Shown: positions 36,390-46,023, counted from the stretch's first letter. The stretch is DNA of 64,000 bases from CBDDCA01 sp965218205 (GCA_965218205.1 OZ244590.1:1488001-1552000); one strand, 5' to 3'. The notes: generated from the sequence alone by a model not told the origin. A program made the numbers and translations.

Positions 36390-37922
36390 TTAACGAGCGT
36401 ACTCAATAATTCTCGTTTGTCGAATAGCAGTTATTTTTACTCGTCCTGGATACTTTAACTCTTCTTCAATATTTTTGCATATGGTACGCGCTATATCCTG
36501 TACTTGTGAATCTGACGCTTCTTCGCTATTGATGATAACACGCACTTCTCTTCCTGCATGTACTGCATATGCGTGTTTCACTCCTTTAACAGAATTTGCT
36601 ACTTTCTCTAACTTAATGAGACGTTCAATATAATTTTCTAATGTATCTCTTCTTGCACCTGGTCGTGCAGCAGACATAGAATCTGCTATCTGCACTATTA
36701 CTGATTCGATACAATTATGAGGAACATCACCATGATGTGCTGCTATTGCATTGATAACCTCAGGCGGCTCATTTATACGTTTTGCAAGCTCTACTCCCAA
36801 CTCAACATGAGTAAAATCACTATTTGAATCTATAGCTTTCCCTATATCGTGCAACAGCCCTCCTCGTTTTGCAAGGTTAGCATCTGCTCCAAGCTCCTTA
36901 GCTATCATACCAGAGAGTACTGCTACTTCTTGTGAATGACTGAGAATATTTTGTCCATAACTTGTACGAAACTTAAGTTTTCCTATAGTTCGCAAACCAT
37001 CAACATGCATGCTTCCTTGAATGCCTAACTCTAAAAATACCCTTTCTCCCTCATCGTATACTACCTTATTGATATTTTGAGTAACCTTTTCAACTTCTTC
37101 TTCTATTCTTGCAGGATGTATTCTTCCGTCTTTAATAAGGTTATTTAGCGTTTGTATGGCAATAGCCCTTCTATAAGGGTTAAAACAAGAAACTACCACT
37201 GCATCAGGAGTATCATCTATAATGATATCTGCTCCAATCAAAGTCTCAATAACCCTAATATTTCTCCCTTCTTTGCCAATAATTCTCCCTTTCATCTCTT
37301 CATTTGGGAGCACGACAACAGAAGTAGTAATTTCTGAGCTTACTTCAGAAGCAATTCTTTGAGCTGCTTGAATTAAAATATTCTTCGCTTTTTTCTCTGC
37401 ATCCTGTAGGGCATCTTGCTCTATACGATGTACAATATCCTTAATCTCTTGCCTGACCCTTGTTTCTGCTTGTTCAATAACACGTTTCTGAGCTTCTTCC
37501 AGTGTTAGCCGAGCAATAGACTCAAGTTGCTTATCAAGAGTATTTCTGATATTCTTTGTTTCTGCGTGTAGCTTATCTAGCTCTCTCTCCCTATCTTTGA
37601 CTTTTATTTGCTGTGTCTCCAAATCCGATTGCTTTACAGCAAGCTGATCCTCTTTCTTTTGCAAGCGATTATCAACCTGATTAAGTTCTCTATGCCTTTC
37701 TCGAAAAGATTTTTCTTGTTCTCTTTTCTCCTTTTCAAGAAGCTCGCGTGTTTCATAAATTAAATCTTTCTTTTGCTGCTTAGCATCATTCTCTGCAGAA
37801 GCAAGAAGCCTTTTTGCATTTTGCTCCACAGAAGTAAGCTTAATTTTTGCATAAAACCAACGTATAGTCCAACCAAATAAAAACCCAAATACAGGAAGAA
37901 TAACATATAGTATATATTGCAT
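36390..37922 (-). CDS. rny: Ribonuclease Y
   Basis: A membrane-anchored endoribonuclease that starts mRNA decay, used by bacteria that lack RNase E. The 510 residues show the full layout: one N-terminal membrane helix (residues 3-20), a long coiled coil rich in Lys/Glu (to about 200), a KH domain with GRIIGKEGRNIRVIETLIGA, and an HD hydrolase domain with HSQEVAVL and GLLHDIGKAID. AAAGGAAG supports the start. Confidence 0.95.
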   Translation of the reverse strand: MQYILYVILPVFGFLFGWTIRWFYAKIKLTSVEQNAKRLLASAENDAKQQKKDLIYETRELLEKEKREQEKSFRERHRELNQVDNRLQKKEDQLAVKQSDLETQQIKVKDRERELDKLHAETKNIRNTLDKQLESIARLTLEEAQKRVIEQAETRVRQEIKDIVHRIEQDALQDAEKKAKNILIQAAQRIASEVSSEITTSVVVLPNEEMKGRIIGKEGRNIRVIETLIGADIIIDDTPDAVVVSCFNPYRRAIAIQTLNNLIKDGRIHPARIEEEVEKVTQNINKVVYDEGERVFLELGIQGSMHVDGLRTIGKLKFRTSYGQNILSHSQEVAVLSGMIAKELGADANLAKRGGLLHDIGKAIDSNSDFTHVELGVELAKRINEPPEVINAIAAHHGDVPHNCIESVIVQIADSMSAARPGARRDTLENYIERLIKLEKVANSVKGVKHAYAVHAGREVRVIINSEEASDSQVQDIARTICKNIEEELKYPGRVKITAIRQTRIIEYAR

Positions 37923-37993
37923 ATATTTCTTCCTTTACTTATTTTAATACTTAATAATTTATTATACCATTTTATAAGTATTATTGCAAACAG

Positions 37994-38008
37994 AAATACA
38001 AAATTTCT
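37994..38008. repeat. Target-site duplication, left side of IS copy 1
   Basis: AAATACAAAATTTCT directly next to the IS end; the identical 15 bases recur at 39225-39239 on the other side. A perfect long duplication marks a recent, undisturbed insertion. Confidence 0.85.
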
Positions 38009-39224
38009 TGTACTTTTACCGTTTCGTGTGAACCCTTTTGATAAAATCAGTATACTGCAAAATTTCTATTATGCCAAGTGTGTAATGTTCGTTTAGTAAG
38101 GAAAGTATCAACAATAAGAGGGCGCAGAGTAAGTACACAAGGATCCAGAGAAGGACTTTTTTCTTTGAGCAACAAAGCAGGAGAGCCGTGTTTATAAGAG
38201 TTATGGCGTTGATGATTAAAGCTATATTGATACTCAGCACTTTTGAGTAAAAAAGTACTGAGAGTAGGATTCTGCATTTTTGCATAGCATTCAGTTTCAA
38301 TAAGTTTATGAGAAGCCTCGACATCAGAATTGTAAGTAGGAGAAGCATATGGGATAGTAGTATGGTGTGCCTCGTATGCTGCAAGAGAAGTAACAAAAGC
38401 AGACTGTTTTGTACTAAAAGCCCCTGAGATAAACTCAGAGCCATTATCAGTTTGAATAGTAATAGAGGAAGTATCAACGTGAAAAGAAGCAAGATGAGTA
38501 AGCAGATATTCAATAAACAAAGCGGTATGAGAAGAGCTTTTTTGAGTAGCAAAGCATATCCATAAAGCCCCTGTTGCGACATCGCGTGCGGTAATTTGAT
38601 ACTTTGGGAGGCAAAACTTGCGTAATGAGAAGTATAATTCAGGGATATCGGTAAGATATTTAATATCTACTTGTATTTTTTGACAAAACTGCAGCAGTTG
38701 CTTCCATAGGCGTGCCTCTTGTTTCTTTTCTGCTTTTTGCTTTTTATGTGTCTTAAAAAACCCCATCTTTCTCAGATGCTTAATGATAGTCTTTATGGAA
38801 TAAGGAATGGCATACTCTCGTTTTATATGAGAGGCAATACATCGTTGATGATAGTGCTGTAATGTTTCGCATATCTCTTTGAGTTTTAACTGATAGTAAG
38901 GTATCATGGTATTAGGATGTTCTACTGAAGCAGGACGCCTATCATAGAGCATAGCTTTCGGCTTCTCTTTGTATCTTTGCAACCACTTGCGTACGGTATT
39001 AGGAGATATATGAAAGATACGAGCAGTACTTTTGATACCGTGTTCTTTTGCAGAAAGTGCTATAGCTAAGCGTACTTTATGCAGTTCTTTTTGATTTCTT
39101 GTATTATAAAGTGTAGAGTATATCATGTACTCACCCCCTTTTTTTTTATTTTTGTTTGTTATTTCCATGATAGTATAATTACTATCATGGATTTTGGGGG
39201 GTCACACGAGATGGTAAAACTCCA
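38009..39224 (-). mobile_element. IS481-type insertion sequence, copy 1
   Basis: A 1,216-base element with one transposase gene. Its ends read TGGAGTTTTACC and TGTACTTTTACC, followed by the shared inner part TCGTGTGA, so the terminal inverted repeats are imperfect over about 27 bases. The 15-base perfect target duplication fits IS481-family behaviour (long duplications, ends starting with TG). A second copy lies at 46672-47887 in the opposite orientation, with identical transposase sequence. It is inserted between rny and a small membrane-protein gene and breaks no recognisable gene. Confidence 0.85.
38047..39126 (-). CDS. IS481-type DDE transposase
   Basis: An integrase-core transposase. 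N-terminal helix-turn-helix (HGIKSTARIFHISPNTVRKW) is followed by the DDE core: Asp in QVDIKYL, Asp in QTDNGSEF, Glu in VEASHKLIE. The start at 39126 is chosen for its strong GGGGGTGAG ribosome site, giving 359 residues. An ATG 14 codons earlier is also in frame but sits inside an 11-bp hairpin (39165-39190) that could hide it. Appears intact. Confidence 0.9.
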   Translation of the reverse strand: MIYSTLYNTRNQKELHKVRLAIALSAKEHGIKSTARIFHISPNTVRKWLQRYKEKPKAMLYDRRPASVEHPNTMIPYYQLKLKEICETLQHYHQRCIASHIKREYAIPYSIKTIIKHLRKMGFFKTHKKQKAEKKQEARLWKQLLQFCQKIQVDIKYLTDIPELYFSLRKFCLPKYQITARDVATGALWICFATQKSSSHTALFIEYLLTHLASFHVDTSSITIQTDNGSEFISGAFSTKQSAFVTSLAAYEAHHTTIPYASPTYNSDVEASHKLIETECYAKMQNPTLSTFLLKSAEYQYSFNHQRHNSYKHGSPALLLKEKSPSLDPCVLTLRPLIVDTFLTKRTLHTWHNRNFAVY

Positions 39225-39239
39225 AAATACAAAATTTCT
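39225..39239. repeat. Target-site duplication, right side of IS copy 1
   Basis: Second copy of AAATACAAAATTTCT, identical to 37994-38008. Together they define the exact element ends. Confidence 0.85.
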
Positions 39240-39240
39240 G

Positions 39241-39263
39241 CATTTCAAGGATTAAATGCAACA
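39241..39263 (+). repeat. Dispersed intergenic repeat, copy 2
   Basis: CATTTCAAGGATTAAATGC followed by AACA, a variant of the dispersed repeat. It starts one base after the target duplication of the IS and lies 50 bases beyond the stop of the gene at 39313. Confidence 0.55.
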
Positions 39264-39312
39264 AAAGAGAAAAAAAGCAAGGAAAATAAAAACAAGAAAT
39301 AAACTATAACAC

Positions 39313-39936
39313 TTATTTTATAGGTATACTTTCTATAGGAACAACCCTTTCATTAAGTGGCATACCTCTCACTCGTTTCACCAAATACTCTTTAAGTCCA
39401 TCAAAAAAGGTAGTATCAAAAATAGGCATTGTATCAGATTTATTTTTTGCCCTATCTTTATATAGTATAGAATCTCCTGTTACTTTTACATCCACCCTAA
39501 TAGTATCACTTGCTTCCTCTGGATAATACATAAGTATTTCATACACATAAGCAGGACGCCTCTCTAAAAATTCAGGAACAAATGGATAATCAATATAGTC
39601 TTTTGCTTCATACTCCCCTACTACAAAAAAAGTACGCATTGTTTTTAACACATTTCCTGTACTTTCAAACTCTGCTTTTATGAAAGAGTCATTAATAGCT
39701 GAAGTGGTAAGATATTCATGTATATATTGATATACTACCTCACTAGATACCTCTTCAATCTCAATATGATTATATACAGTAGATTCTGTAAGCAATGGGC
39801 TAATGTCCTTGTATACTTCTCGAAATATCAAAAATACAATAACTAGAGCAAATATAGAAAAAATAGGAAAAGCTATTAGCAAGTAAACTATATGTACCAT
39901 TTTTTCAAAAATTGGTGTTTTGCTTTTACTTTTCAT
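39313..39936 (-). CDS. Hypothetical protein with one N-terminal membrane helix
   Basis: 207 residues: a short basic start, one strong membrane helix (about residues 12-38, VYLLIAFPIFSIFALVIVFL), then a soluble, acidic domain that would face the periplasm. AAAGGAG before the ATG supports translation. No family recognised. It lies between the IS and the first giant lipoprotein gene, on the same strand as the latter. Confidence 0.6.
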   Translation of the reverse strand: MKSKSKTPIFEKMVHIVYLLIAFPIFSIFALVIVFLIFREVYKDISPLLTESTVYNHIEIEEVSSEVVYQYIHEYLTTSAINDSFIKAEFESTGNVLKTMRTFFVVGEYEAKDYIDYPFVPEFLERRPAYVYEILMYYPEEASDTIRVDVKVTGDSILYKDRAKNKSDTMPIFDTTFFDGLKEYLVKRVRGMPLNERVVPIESIPIK

Positions 39937-40117
39937 AAAAATACTCCTTTTATTATTATCGGAAATTCAAATTACTAACCAAACAGTACTGGAAAAATAA
40001 CAAAACTCATACGTATATCCTAATAATAAGAAGCACAAAAAAGGAGACTGTATGAGCTATATTCATATATCATAGCATGAACATAAAGAAATAGCACGCA
40101 TACTTAGTGCAAAACAC

Positions 40118-40139
40118 GAGTTCAAGGATTAATGCGACA
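40118..40139 (+). repeat. Dispersed intergenic repeat, copy 3
   Basis: GAGTTCAAGGATTAATGCG followed by ACA. It lies just beyond the terminator of the first giant lipoprotein gene. Confidence 0.6.
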
Positions 40140-40153
40140 AAGAAGCAAAAAAG

Positions 40154-40182
40154 AGCAAGAAAGGAAACGCTCCTTTCTTGCT
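40154..40182 (-). terminator. Rho-independent terminator of the first giant lipoprotein gene
   Basis: A perfect 12-bp stem (AGCAAGAAAGGA and TCCTTTCTTGCT) with a 5-base loop, 24 bases after the stop codon. On the minus strand it is followed by CTCTTTTTTGC, the expected T-run. Confidence 0.8.
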
Positions 40183-40205
40183 ATAGGTATGTATGTATCT
40201 CTATG

Positions 40206-43200
40206 TTACGATGTACATGCTGGATCACCTTTCACCTTTGGGTACTGTGCTGTTTTACCTGCCATAGCTGAATTTTTGAAATCATTAGGATATATTCTTG
40301 ATACTTTACACAATTTCCATGATGATAAATCTTGATCAAATGCAGAAGTATTACGAAATATATAAAGAGGGACAGAATCAATAGTAGGCCTTATGTTCCG
40401 CACATCCCAATTACTTATATCTTGATTAAAATTACTGGCTTCAGCAAACATAAAATTCGCTTGAGTAACACTACTCACATTCCAATTTCCTATATCTTGA
40501 TTAAAAGCAGTAGCACCATCAAACACACTATTCATATTAGTAACCTTGCTTACATTCCACTGTGTTATGTCTCCATTAAAAGTACTATCATCTTCAAATA
40601 AAAAACTCATATCAATAATAGCACTGGTGTCTATCATGTTGAGGTTGGGGCTAGGGTTGCTGTTTCCTCCTGAACCTTGCCTTGTTTTTTCTGCAGTGAT
40701 AATAGCTTTGAGAGCTGTCTTTGTTGTTGGTCTGTAATAGCTAGCTGATGTTTGTCCTGATGGTGGGGTTCTCAGTCCTGTCTGTATAACGATAGTGGCG
40801 GGTACTTTCGTATTTGAAGCAGTAATGGTACAGCTTACTACATCATAGCTATACTCAGTAATATTAGGGTCACGTATATTGGACTTGTTTGCTATGCCTG
40901 TTATAGTAACTGTTTTGTTATTCTGTGCAAACGATACTGCTAGCCCTGTTTCATCTTTGATTTTCTTTGCATCTGCCTCCAGTATGGTGGCATCACAGGT
41001 AAAGGCATTGCCATCGGGAACGCTGATAAATGTTCTTTTAATATTTATTGCTGGCGTTTTGCCTACTTCTGCTGATACTACTAGAGTGTTTCCTATAAAT
41101 ATTGTCATTTCAAACTCCTCACGGACTCCTGTTGATGCTTTTGTAGGATCAGTACTGTTTACTGCTTGTACTACTATTTCATAGATCGCTCCTCCTGTTA
41201 ATCCTGTCAAAATAGTGTTTGTTGTTCCTGCTGACACTGTTTTTGTTGCTGTCGCATCTCTTATTATTGCTGCTTCATTTCTTGCACTGCCTCCTTTGAT
41301 AACACTGTATACTTTGTACGATACTTGTGCTGCTGTTAAGGTAGCTCCTTTGTTTGTTTTGTGGCTTGCAGTAAGGCTGGGAGCTGTCCACGATACTCTC
41401 ATGTTACCTGTTGGGGTTACTCTTGTTTGTATGTTCGTTACATTTGCGGGGGCTGTCGCTTGTGATGCGGTTGTTACTGTTGCCACTGTCGATGCTACTT
41501 TCTTACTTGGATCTGTTTTTACTGCTACTTCTACCACAAAATGATACTTTGTTACTCCTTTTATTGCTACTACTGGTGCTGTGTCTGCAGACAAGCCTAA
41601 ACTGGCAAGGGCTGGTACTGTGTACACTCTGCTTGTTGCACTGCCTATGTTTACTTTCCTGCCTGCTTGTACTTCTGCTACTGTAGCTGTGCCGTCTTTC
41701 TGTAAGCCGTACACGGTGTATACTAACTTGTCATTTGCTGTTATGCTTGTGCCATCGTAGTCTTTTGCTCCTGTAAATGTGCTTAGCTCGGTAAGTACTA
41801 GCTTTATTGTTCCTGCTGTGCTTGTTGACGGTGATACTACTAGCTTGTTTGCTAGTAATGACTGATTGGGTGCTACTGCTTTGGAGGTATAGACTTCCTT
41901 TATTTCTGCTACATCGGTGTAAAAGCCTGCAGGAAAGAGATTGGTTGATACATTGTAATCGGGGCTTGTTGTGTTTACTATCCTCACTCCTATGTAGTAG
42001 TCCTTTGCTGTTTCTATGGGCGTTGCTCCTGCATTGCTTCCACTGGTGCTGTCTACTATTGCTATGGATAATGTGTTTTGAGTTGTTCCTGTTGCTTTTG
42101 TATATTTTGCTACTCTTGCTCTACTTTTTTCCACTGCCCACAGGGCTGATACATTGGCAGGCTTTCCAGTTGTGTCTTCTTTCTTGAGGTATAGCACATA
42201 GTAGGCAAGATCTCTTGCTTCAAGGGCATTGCCATTTGCTTTGCTCACTCCTGCTATGTCTGAGGCATTAAGCTGTACTGTTATGACTTTTTTTCCGCTG
42301 TTGCCTCCTGTGGTAGGCACTGCAAATACTACTGCATTACTGTTAGTGTAGGTTGTTACTTTTGGTGCATTTGGGGGCGTAGTAAGTGTTGCTGTTTTTA
42401 TTGTTGCTGATGCTCCTATGCTATAGGCGGGATTGAGGCTGTTTATCGCTTCTACTCCTGCGGTATATTCTGCTCCTTTTGTTCCTATAAATGTTGCTTT
42501 TAATGGGGTGCTGTCTCCTGCTAGCTCTCTTGTTTGTACTCCTGCAAGGGCTTTTATTGCTTCTAGTGTTTTTTTGCTATGGTCTCCTGCTACTATGTAT
42601 ACTTTGTATTGTATGCTTACTTGCGTGAGTGGTTTTCCATTAGGGGCTTTGTGGGTATTGGCAATAGTACCTGCACTAAATGTATAGACTGCTGTTGCGG
42701 TTGTTGATGTTACTGATTCTACAGAGAGTGTTGCATCCTTTGGCTCTGGCGGTGCTGTTGAGGTGCTATCGTATACTGCTACTGCATCAGCGAGAGGGGT
42801 TAATGGGCTTACTCTGTTATTTGCTATTTGTAAAAAATCAAAGCGATAGTTCTTGGCATTTTCTTGGTACTTGGGTACTTCTAAGCCATCTGCTATACCA
42901 AAGCTAATGGTGGTTGTTGGGTTTGTTATGCTTTTTTCTGCTATTACGGTAGCTCCTTCTTTCATACGCAAAGTGTAGTATCGTCCTCTGCCCGGTGCTT
43001 GCTTAAATGTTGCTTTTATCTGTATTGCTCCTGTTTTGTCTAGTGTAGGCTTGCTTCGAAAGAGTTCTGCTGAGGGGGCTGTGAGCTGAGAGGGGGTGGT
43101 TATGTCTTGTGTGGTTGATGTGCTTTTGTTTTCTGCATAGTCTATTGCTTGTATTGTTACTGTGTAGGTTTTGCTTTGACTGAGTTCTTCGACAGAGAGT

Positions 43201-44858
43201 GATGTTGTGGGATAGGGTATTTTTTTCTCGTTGACTACTGCAGTACTTGTGCCTTTCTCTTGTATGCTTACGCTGTATTCTTTTATGTCTTTGTTGTTGC
43301 TTGTGGGCTCTGTCCATGTTATCTGTGTTTCTACTTTTGTTGCTGATACGAAGGGATAGCTTGCTTGTATGTTTGTTACTGGATCGGGGTCAGTGCTATC
43401 TGCTACGGTACTTACTGTGGCATTTTCTGCTGTTCCTTTGTTGCCTGCATAGTCCTGCGATTGTACTGCCACTGTGTACTCGGTGGTAGCTTTGAGGCCT
43501 GCTATCTGTGTGTTGCGTACTGCTCTGTCTGTTATTGTTACTGTCTTTGCTGGCGTACTGCTATCTTTTTCTGTTGCTGTTATAGTCACTCCTGCGTAAT
43601 CTCGTACATTGGGTGCTTGCCAGCTTACTACTATGCTTGTTGCTCCTCCTACGGCACTTACATTGGTTGCTGGTTGTGTTGTCTTGTCGGTTGTTGCTAA
43701 TCCTTTTGACACTGCAGTGGAGTACTTTCCGTTTTGAGAGACATACACTTCTACTTTGTAAGTAAGCGTACCGTAGAGTTTTGTGAGGGCTATGCCATCT
43801 TTTGCGACATACACAGTGGCGTATTCTTGGTTGTCTGCACTTGCTCCACTGACATTGGTAGCACTTATATCTTTGTCTATTGTCTCCTCTGCTACTACTG
43901 TGTTTGTTGCGGTTGCTGTGACTCGTACTTGCAGGCTTTTGTTAGTAAAAGTAACATTTCCCCACTTGATAAGCAGGCTTTCATCGGCAGGGCTATCGCT
44001 TTTATTGTTTGCTGTTACTGTAAGATTTGCCTCTGGTAGTGCTGCTACTGTTTGTGAGAGGGCTGATGGCACTATGCCTCTGAGTGCTTGCTTTGCCGTG
44101 CTTTTGTTACCATTGCTATCTTTGTACACTACCACTATATCATAGCTGATGCCGTCTATGGTGGGCACAGCAATGCTCACTTCTCCTTGTGTTACATCTT
44201 GTACTGATACTTCTGTCTTTACCCCTGTAGTTTTTTCTATCACCTGTATTGTGGCTTCTGCTATGTCTGTCTTGCCTGATGAGAGTAGTGCTTTGTCCCA
44301 TGTTAGCTTTATGCCATTTGTTGCTGATTCTACTGCTACCTGTGTAAAGGTGTCCTGCGGTGCAGTTTCATCGCTCAGTGTTGTAACAGAGCGGGTTGTT
44401 TTTGGTGATACTTCCGAGTCCTTTTGGGCTTCTATCTCTACAGTGTAGTTAGTGAGTGCTTGTAAGCCTTTGAGTTTATACGATTGTCCTTGTTGAAACA
44501 ATGCACGATATTCTATTGCAGGAACACGCACTTGTATTGATTGTGGTGGTGCAGTTGATGTAGCTTTTACAACTACATGTGTAGCATCGCTTGGGGCTTG
44601 CCAGCGTAATGAGAGCGTCCCATCATTGCCTGCTGCTTGTATCTGCACATTGGACACTGATGCAAGTGTCGGGGTTACTGGTGTCCCTCCTCCGCCTGAT
44701 GAGGAACTGCTACTGCCTTCCGAACATCCTACGAGTACGAGGGTAGTTAGTGCTAGCACTAAAAACAGTGCAACGAGAGTTATGTTTTGCTTATATCGAG
44801 AGTGTACCCCCCCCCCCCCCCCGATTTTTTTGATGCTGTGTAGATCTCTATGTATCAT
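40206..44858 (-). CDS. Giant FnIII/BspA-repeat lipoprotein 1, poly-G switch in the ON frame
   Basis: A 1,550-residue surface lipoprotein. AAGGAGG precedes the ATG at 44858. Twelve codons later a run of 16 G encodes five glycines, then comes a signal peptide with lipobox LVGC at about residue 46 and a Ser/Gly-rich linker. About ten or more FnIII-like modules follow (WQAPSDATHVVV, TWDKALLSSGKTDI, SWTAPSLTASHKTNKGATLT), then an Ig-like segment and four DUF285 repeats (FNGDITQWNVSKVTNM, FNQDISNWDV). Two late cysteines (KLCK and PACT) may form a disulphide. With 16 G the whole gene is in frame, so it is expressed if translated as written. A near-identical copy with 15 G lies at 59023. Role at the host surface is inferred from domain types. 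Confidence 0.88.
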   Translation of the reverse strand: MIHRDLHSIKKIGGGGGVHSRYKQNITLVALFLVLALTTLVLVGCSEGSSSSSSGGGGTPVTPTLASVSNVQIQAAGNDGTLSLRWQAPSDATHVVVKATSTAPPQSIQVRVPAIEYRALFQQGQSYKLKGLQALTNYTVEIEAQKDSEVSPKTTRSVTTLSDETAPQDTFTQVAVESATNGIKLTWDKALLSSGKTDIAEATIQVIEKTTGVKTEVSVQDVTQGEVSIAVPTIDGISYDIVVVYKDSNGNKSTAKQALRGIVPSALSQTVAALPEANLTVTANNKSDSPADESLLIKWGNVTFTNKSLQVRVTATATNTVVAEETIDKDISATNVSGASADNQEYATVYVAKDGIALTKLYGTLTYKVEVYVSQNGKYSTAVSKGLATTDKTTQPATNVSAVGGATSIVVSWQAPNVRDYAGVTITATEKDSSTPAKTVTITDRAVRNTQIAGLKATTEYTVAVQSQDYAGNKGTAENATVSTVADSTDPDPVTNIQASYPFVSATKVETQITWTEPTSNNKDIKEYSVSIQEKGTSTAVVNEKKIPYPTTSLSVEELSQSKTYTVTIQAIDYAENKSTSTTQDITTPSQLTAPSAELFRSKPTLDKTGAIQIKATFKQAPGRGRYYTLRMKEGATVIAEKSITNPTTTISFGIADGLEVPKYQENAKNYRFDFLQIANNRVSPLTPLADAVAVYDSTSTAPPEPKDATLSVESVTSTTATAVYTFSAGTIANTHKAPNGKPLTQVSIQYKVYIVAGDHSKKTLEAIKALAGVQTRELAGDSTPLKATFIGTKGAEYTAGVEAINSLNPAYSIGASATIKTATLTTPPNAPKVTTYTNSNAVVFAVPTTGGNSGKKVITVQLNASDIAGVSKANGNALEARDLAYYVLYLKKEDTTGKPANVSALWAVEKSRARVAKYTKATGTTQNTLSIAIVDSTSGSNAGATPIETAKDYYIGVRIVNTTSPDYNVSTNLFPAGFYTDVAEIKEVYTSKAVAPNQSLLANKLVVSPSTSTAGTIKLVLTELSTFTGAKDYDGTSITANDKLVYTVYGLQKDGTATVAEVQAGRKVNIGSATSRVYTVPALASLGLSADTAPVVAIKGVTKYHFVVEVAVKTDPSKKVASTVATVTTASQATAPANVTNIQTRVTPTGNMRVSWTAPSLTASHKTNKGATLTAAQVSYKVYSVIKGGSARNEAAIIRDATATKTVSAGTTNTILTGLTGGAIYEIVVQAVNSTDPTKASTGVREEFEMTIFIGNTLVVSAEVGKTPAINIKRTFISVPDGNAFTCDATILEADAKKIKDETGLAVSFAQNNKTVTITGIANKSNIRDPNITEYSYDVVSCTITASNTKVPATIVIQTGLRTPPSGQTSASYYRPTTKTALKAIITAEKTRQGSGGNSNPSPNLNMIDTSAIIDMSFLFEDDSTFNGDITQWNVSKVTNMNSVFDGATAFNQDIGNWNVSSVTQANFMFAEASNFNQDISNWDVRNIRPTIDSVPLYIFRNTSAFDQDLSSWKLCKVSRIYPNDFKNSAMAGKTAQYPKVKGDPACTS
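44807..44822. repeat. Homopolymer tract of 16 G (minus strand), likely phase switch
   Basis: Sixteen C on the plus strand inside the first 20 codons of the giant lipoprotein gene. Gain or loss of one base by slipped replication would shift the frame and stop translation before the signal peptide. At 16 the frame is open. Confidence 0.85.
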
Positions 44859-44931
44859 AAAGTCCTCCTTATTTTATTATCGTGTATAGTATCATACAAA
44901 GTAAATTATAGCAGAAATACTATTATTGTGT

Positions 44932-45444
44932 TTATGCTTTGCTTTCATCCTTTTTAGTACGAGCAAACTTTTTCTTTAAGATATCAAGTACTATAGTGGG
45001 TACTTTATCAGAAACATCTCCTCCAAAATGCAAAATTTCTTTAATAGTAGAGGATCGTAACAAATAATATTTTTCATCAGTAGGCAATAACAATGTTTCT
45101 ATATTTCTCTGTTTACTTTTTCCTAAGCCTTTGTTGATTTGTGATAAAGAGTACTCATATTCATAGTCAGCAGAACTCCGTACTCCCCTTACAATAACAT
45201 CTATGCTATTTTCTATAAGATAATCTACCAACAATCTATTCCATATGATAACATGCACATTACTATACCGTTGCGATAACTGTTGTAAAAGCTGAAGGCG
45301 TTCATATGGTTGTAATAACTGTTCTTTTTTTAGATTGTCTGCGATGACCACATCCGTACGAACGAACAATTTTGAACAACGTTCAATGATATTTATATGT
45401 CCGTTCGTAGGCGGATCAAATGTTCCTGGAAAAACAACATTCAT
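44932..45444 (-). CDS. coaD: Phosphopantetheine adenylyltransferase
   Basis: Catalyses the fourth step of coenzyme A synthesis, joining phosphopantetheine and ATP to give dephospho-CoA. It has 170 residues with the nucleotidyltransferase motif GTFDPPTNGH at residues 7-16, IVRGVRSSADYEYEYSL, and RSSTIKEI matching the usual SSSxVRE. It is last in a run of minus-strand genes after rplS, yraN and a 49-residue ORF. Upstream ribosome site is weak (AAAGGAAAA at about 20 bases). Confidence 0.93.
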   Translation of the reverse strand: MNVVFPGTFDPPTNGHINIIERCSKLFVRTDVVIADNLKKEQLLQPYERLQLLQQLSQRYSNVHVIIWNRLLVDYLIENSIDVIVRGVRSSADYEYEYSLSQINKGLGKSKQRNIETLLLPTDEKYYLLRSSTIKEILHFGGDVSDKVPTIVLDILKKKFARTKKDESKA

Positions 45445-45482
45445 AGTATTATGATATTGTATTTTCCTTTAATGTGCAAAAT

Positions 45483-45632
45483 CTATTGCTTACTACTAAT
45501 TTTGTTGGCTAACTGCTTTGCTATCCAATTTATTGCTTTGTCTAGGTATTGAGGATCATTAATCTTCTCCTTTAATACCGAAACTTGCTCATTAGTAATG
45601 GCATACTTTGACTTGTTAATTTTATTTGGCAT
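45483..45632 (-). CDS. Small 49-residue ORF between yraN and coaD
   Basis: A short frame starting MPNKINKSKYAITNEQVSVL and ending NKISSKQ, with an amphipathic helix in the second half (LDKAINWIAKQLANKI). GGGAG lies about 12 bases before its ATG, inside the end of yraN, and the start is seven bases after the yraN stop. Spacing on both sides fits an operon gene. Translation is not proven. Confidence 0.5.
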   Translation of the reverse strand: MPNKINKSKYAITNEQVSVLKEKINDPQYLDKAINWIAKQLANKISSKQ

Positions 45633-45639
45633 GATTATT

Positions 45640-46023
45640 CTACACTCCCTTGTAATGAATCATGATATGATGTAGTAGCTTTACAAGTATTACATCAATC
45701 CTAGCACACATCCATGTGTGACTAATAAAATTAGTTAGAAACAATTCTGCACATTTTCTTATTCTGTCAAGTTTTCTTGCATTGATAATCCTGTGTAACT
45801 CAGGCACAGAATAATAATACCATGATTTTACCTCGACAAAAATAAGAGTATTCCCCTTACTACATATAATATCGACTTCCCCAAACTTACAGTTATAGTT
45901 TTTTTTCAAAATTATAAAATTTTTACACAATAAATAATGTACGACTACCTGCTCACCAAATTTTCCATAGGTATACGCAGTGTTTCCTGTATTGTTGTAT
46001 GCTGTATGCTTATATTGTGCCAT
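45640..46023 (-). CDS. yraN: YraN-family (UPF0102) nuclease-like protein
   Basis: A 127-residue protein of the YraN family, an Holliday-junction-resolvase-like restriction fold of uncertain cellular role. Motifs: GKFGEQVVVHYL and the catalytic-like pattern GEVDIICSKGNTLIFVEVKS (E, D, ExK). It often lies near rplS in bacteria, as here (rplS is 141 bases upstream). No ribosome site is visible. Confidence 0.85.
   Translation of the reverse strand: MAQYKHTAYNNTGNTAYTYGKFGEQVVVHYLLCKNFIILKKNYNCKFGEVDIICSKGNTLIFVEVKSWYYYSVPELHRIINARKLDRIRKCAELFLTNFISHTWMCARIDVILVKLLHHIMIHYKGV

Noticed and set aside
41215..44448. Many open frames antisense to the giant lipoprotein genes (also at 60104-63358)
   Set aside because: They mirror the codon bias of the Thr/Ala/Val-rich lipoproteins, lack ribosome sites and show no protein family.
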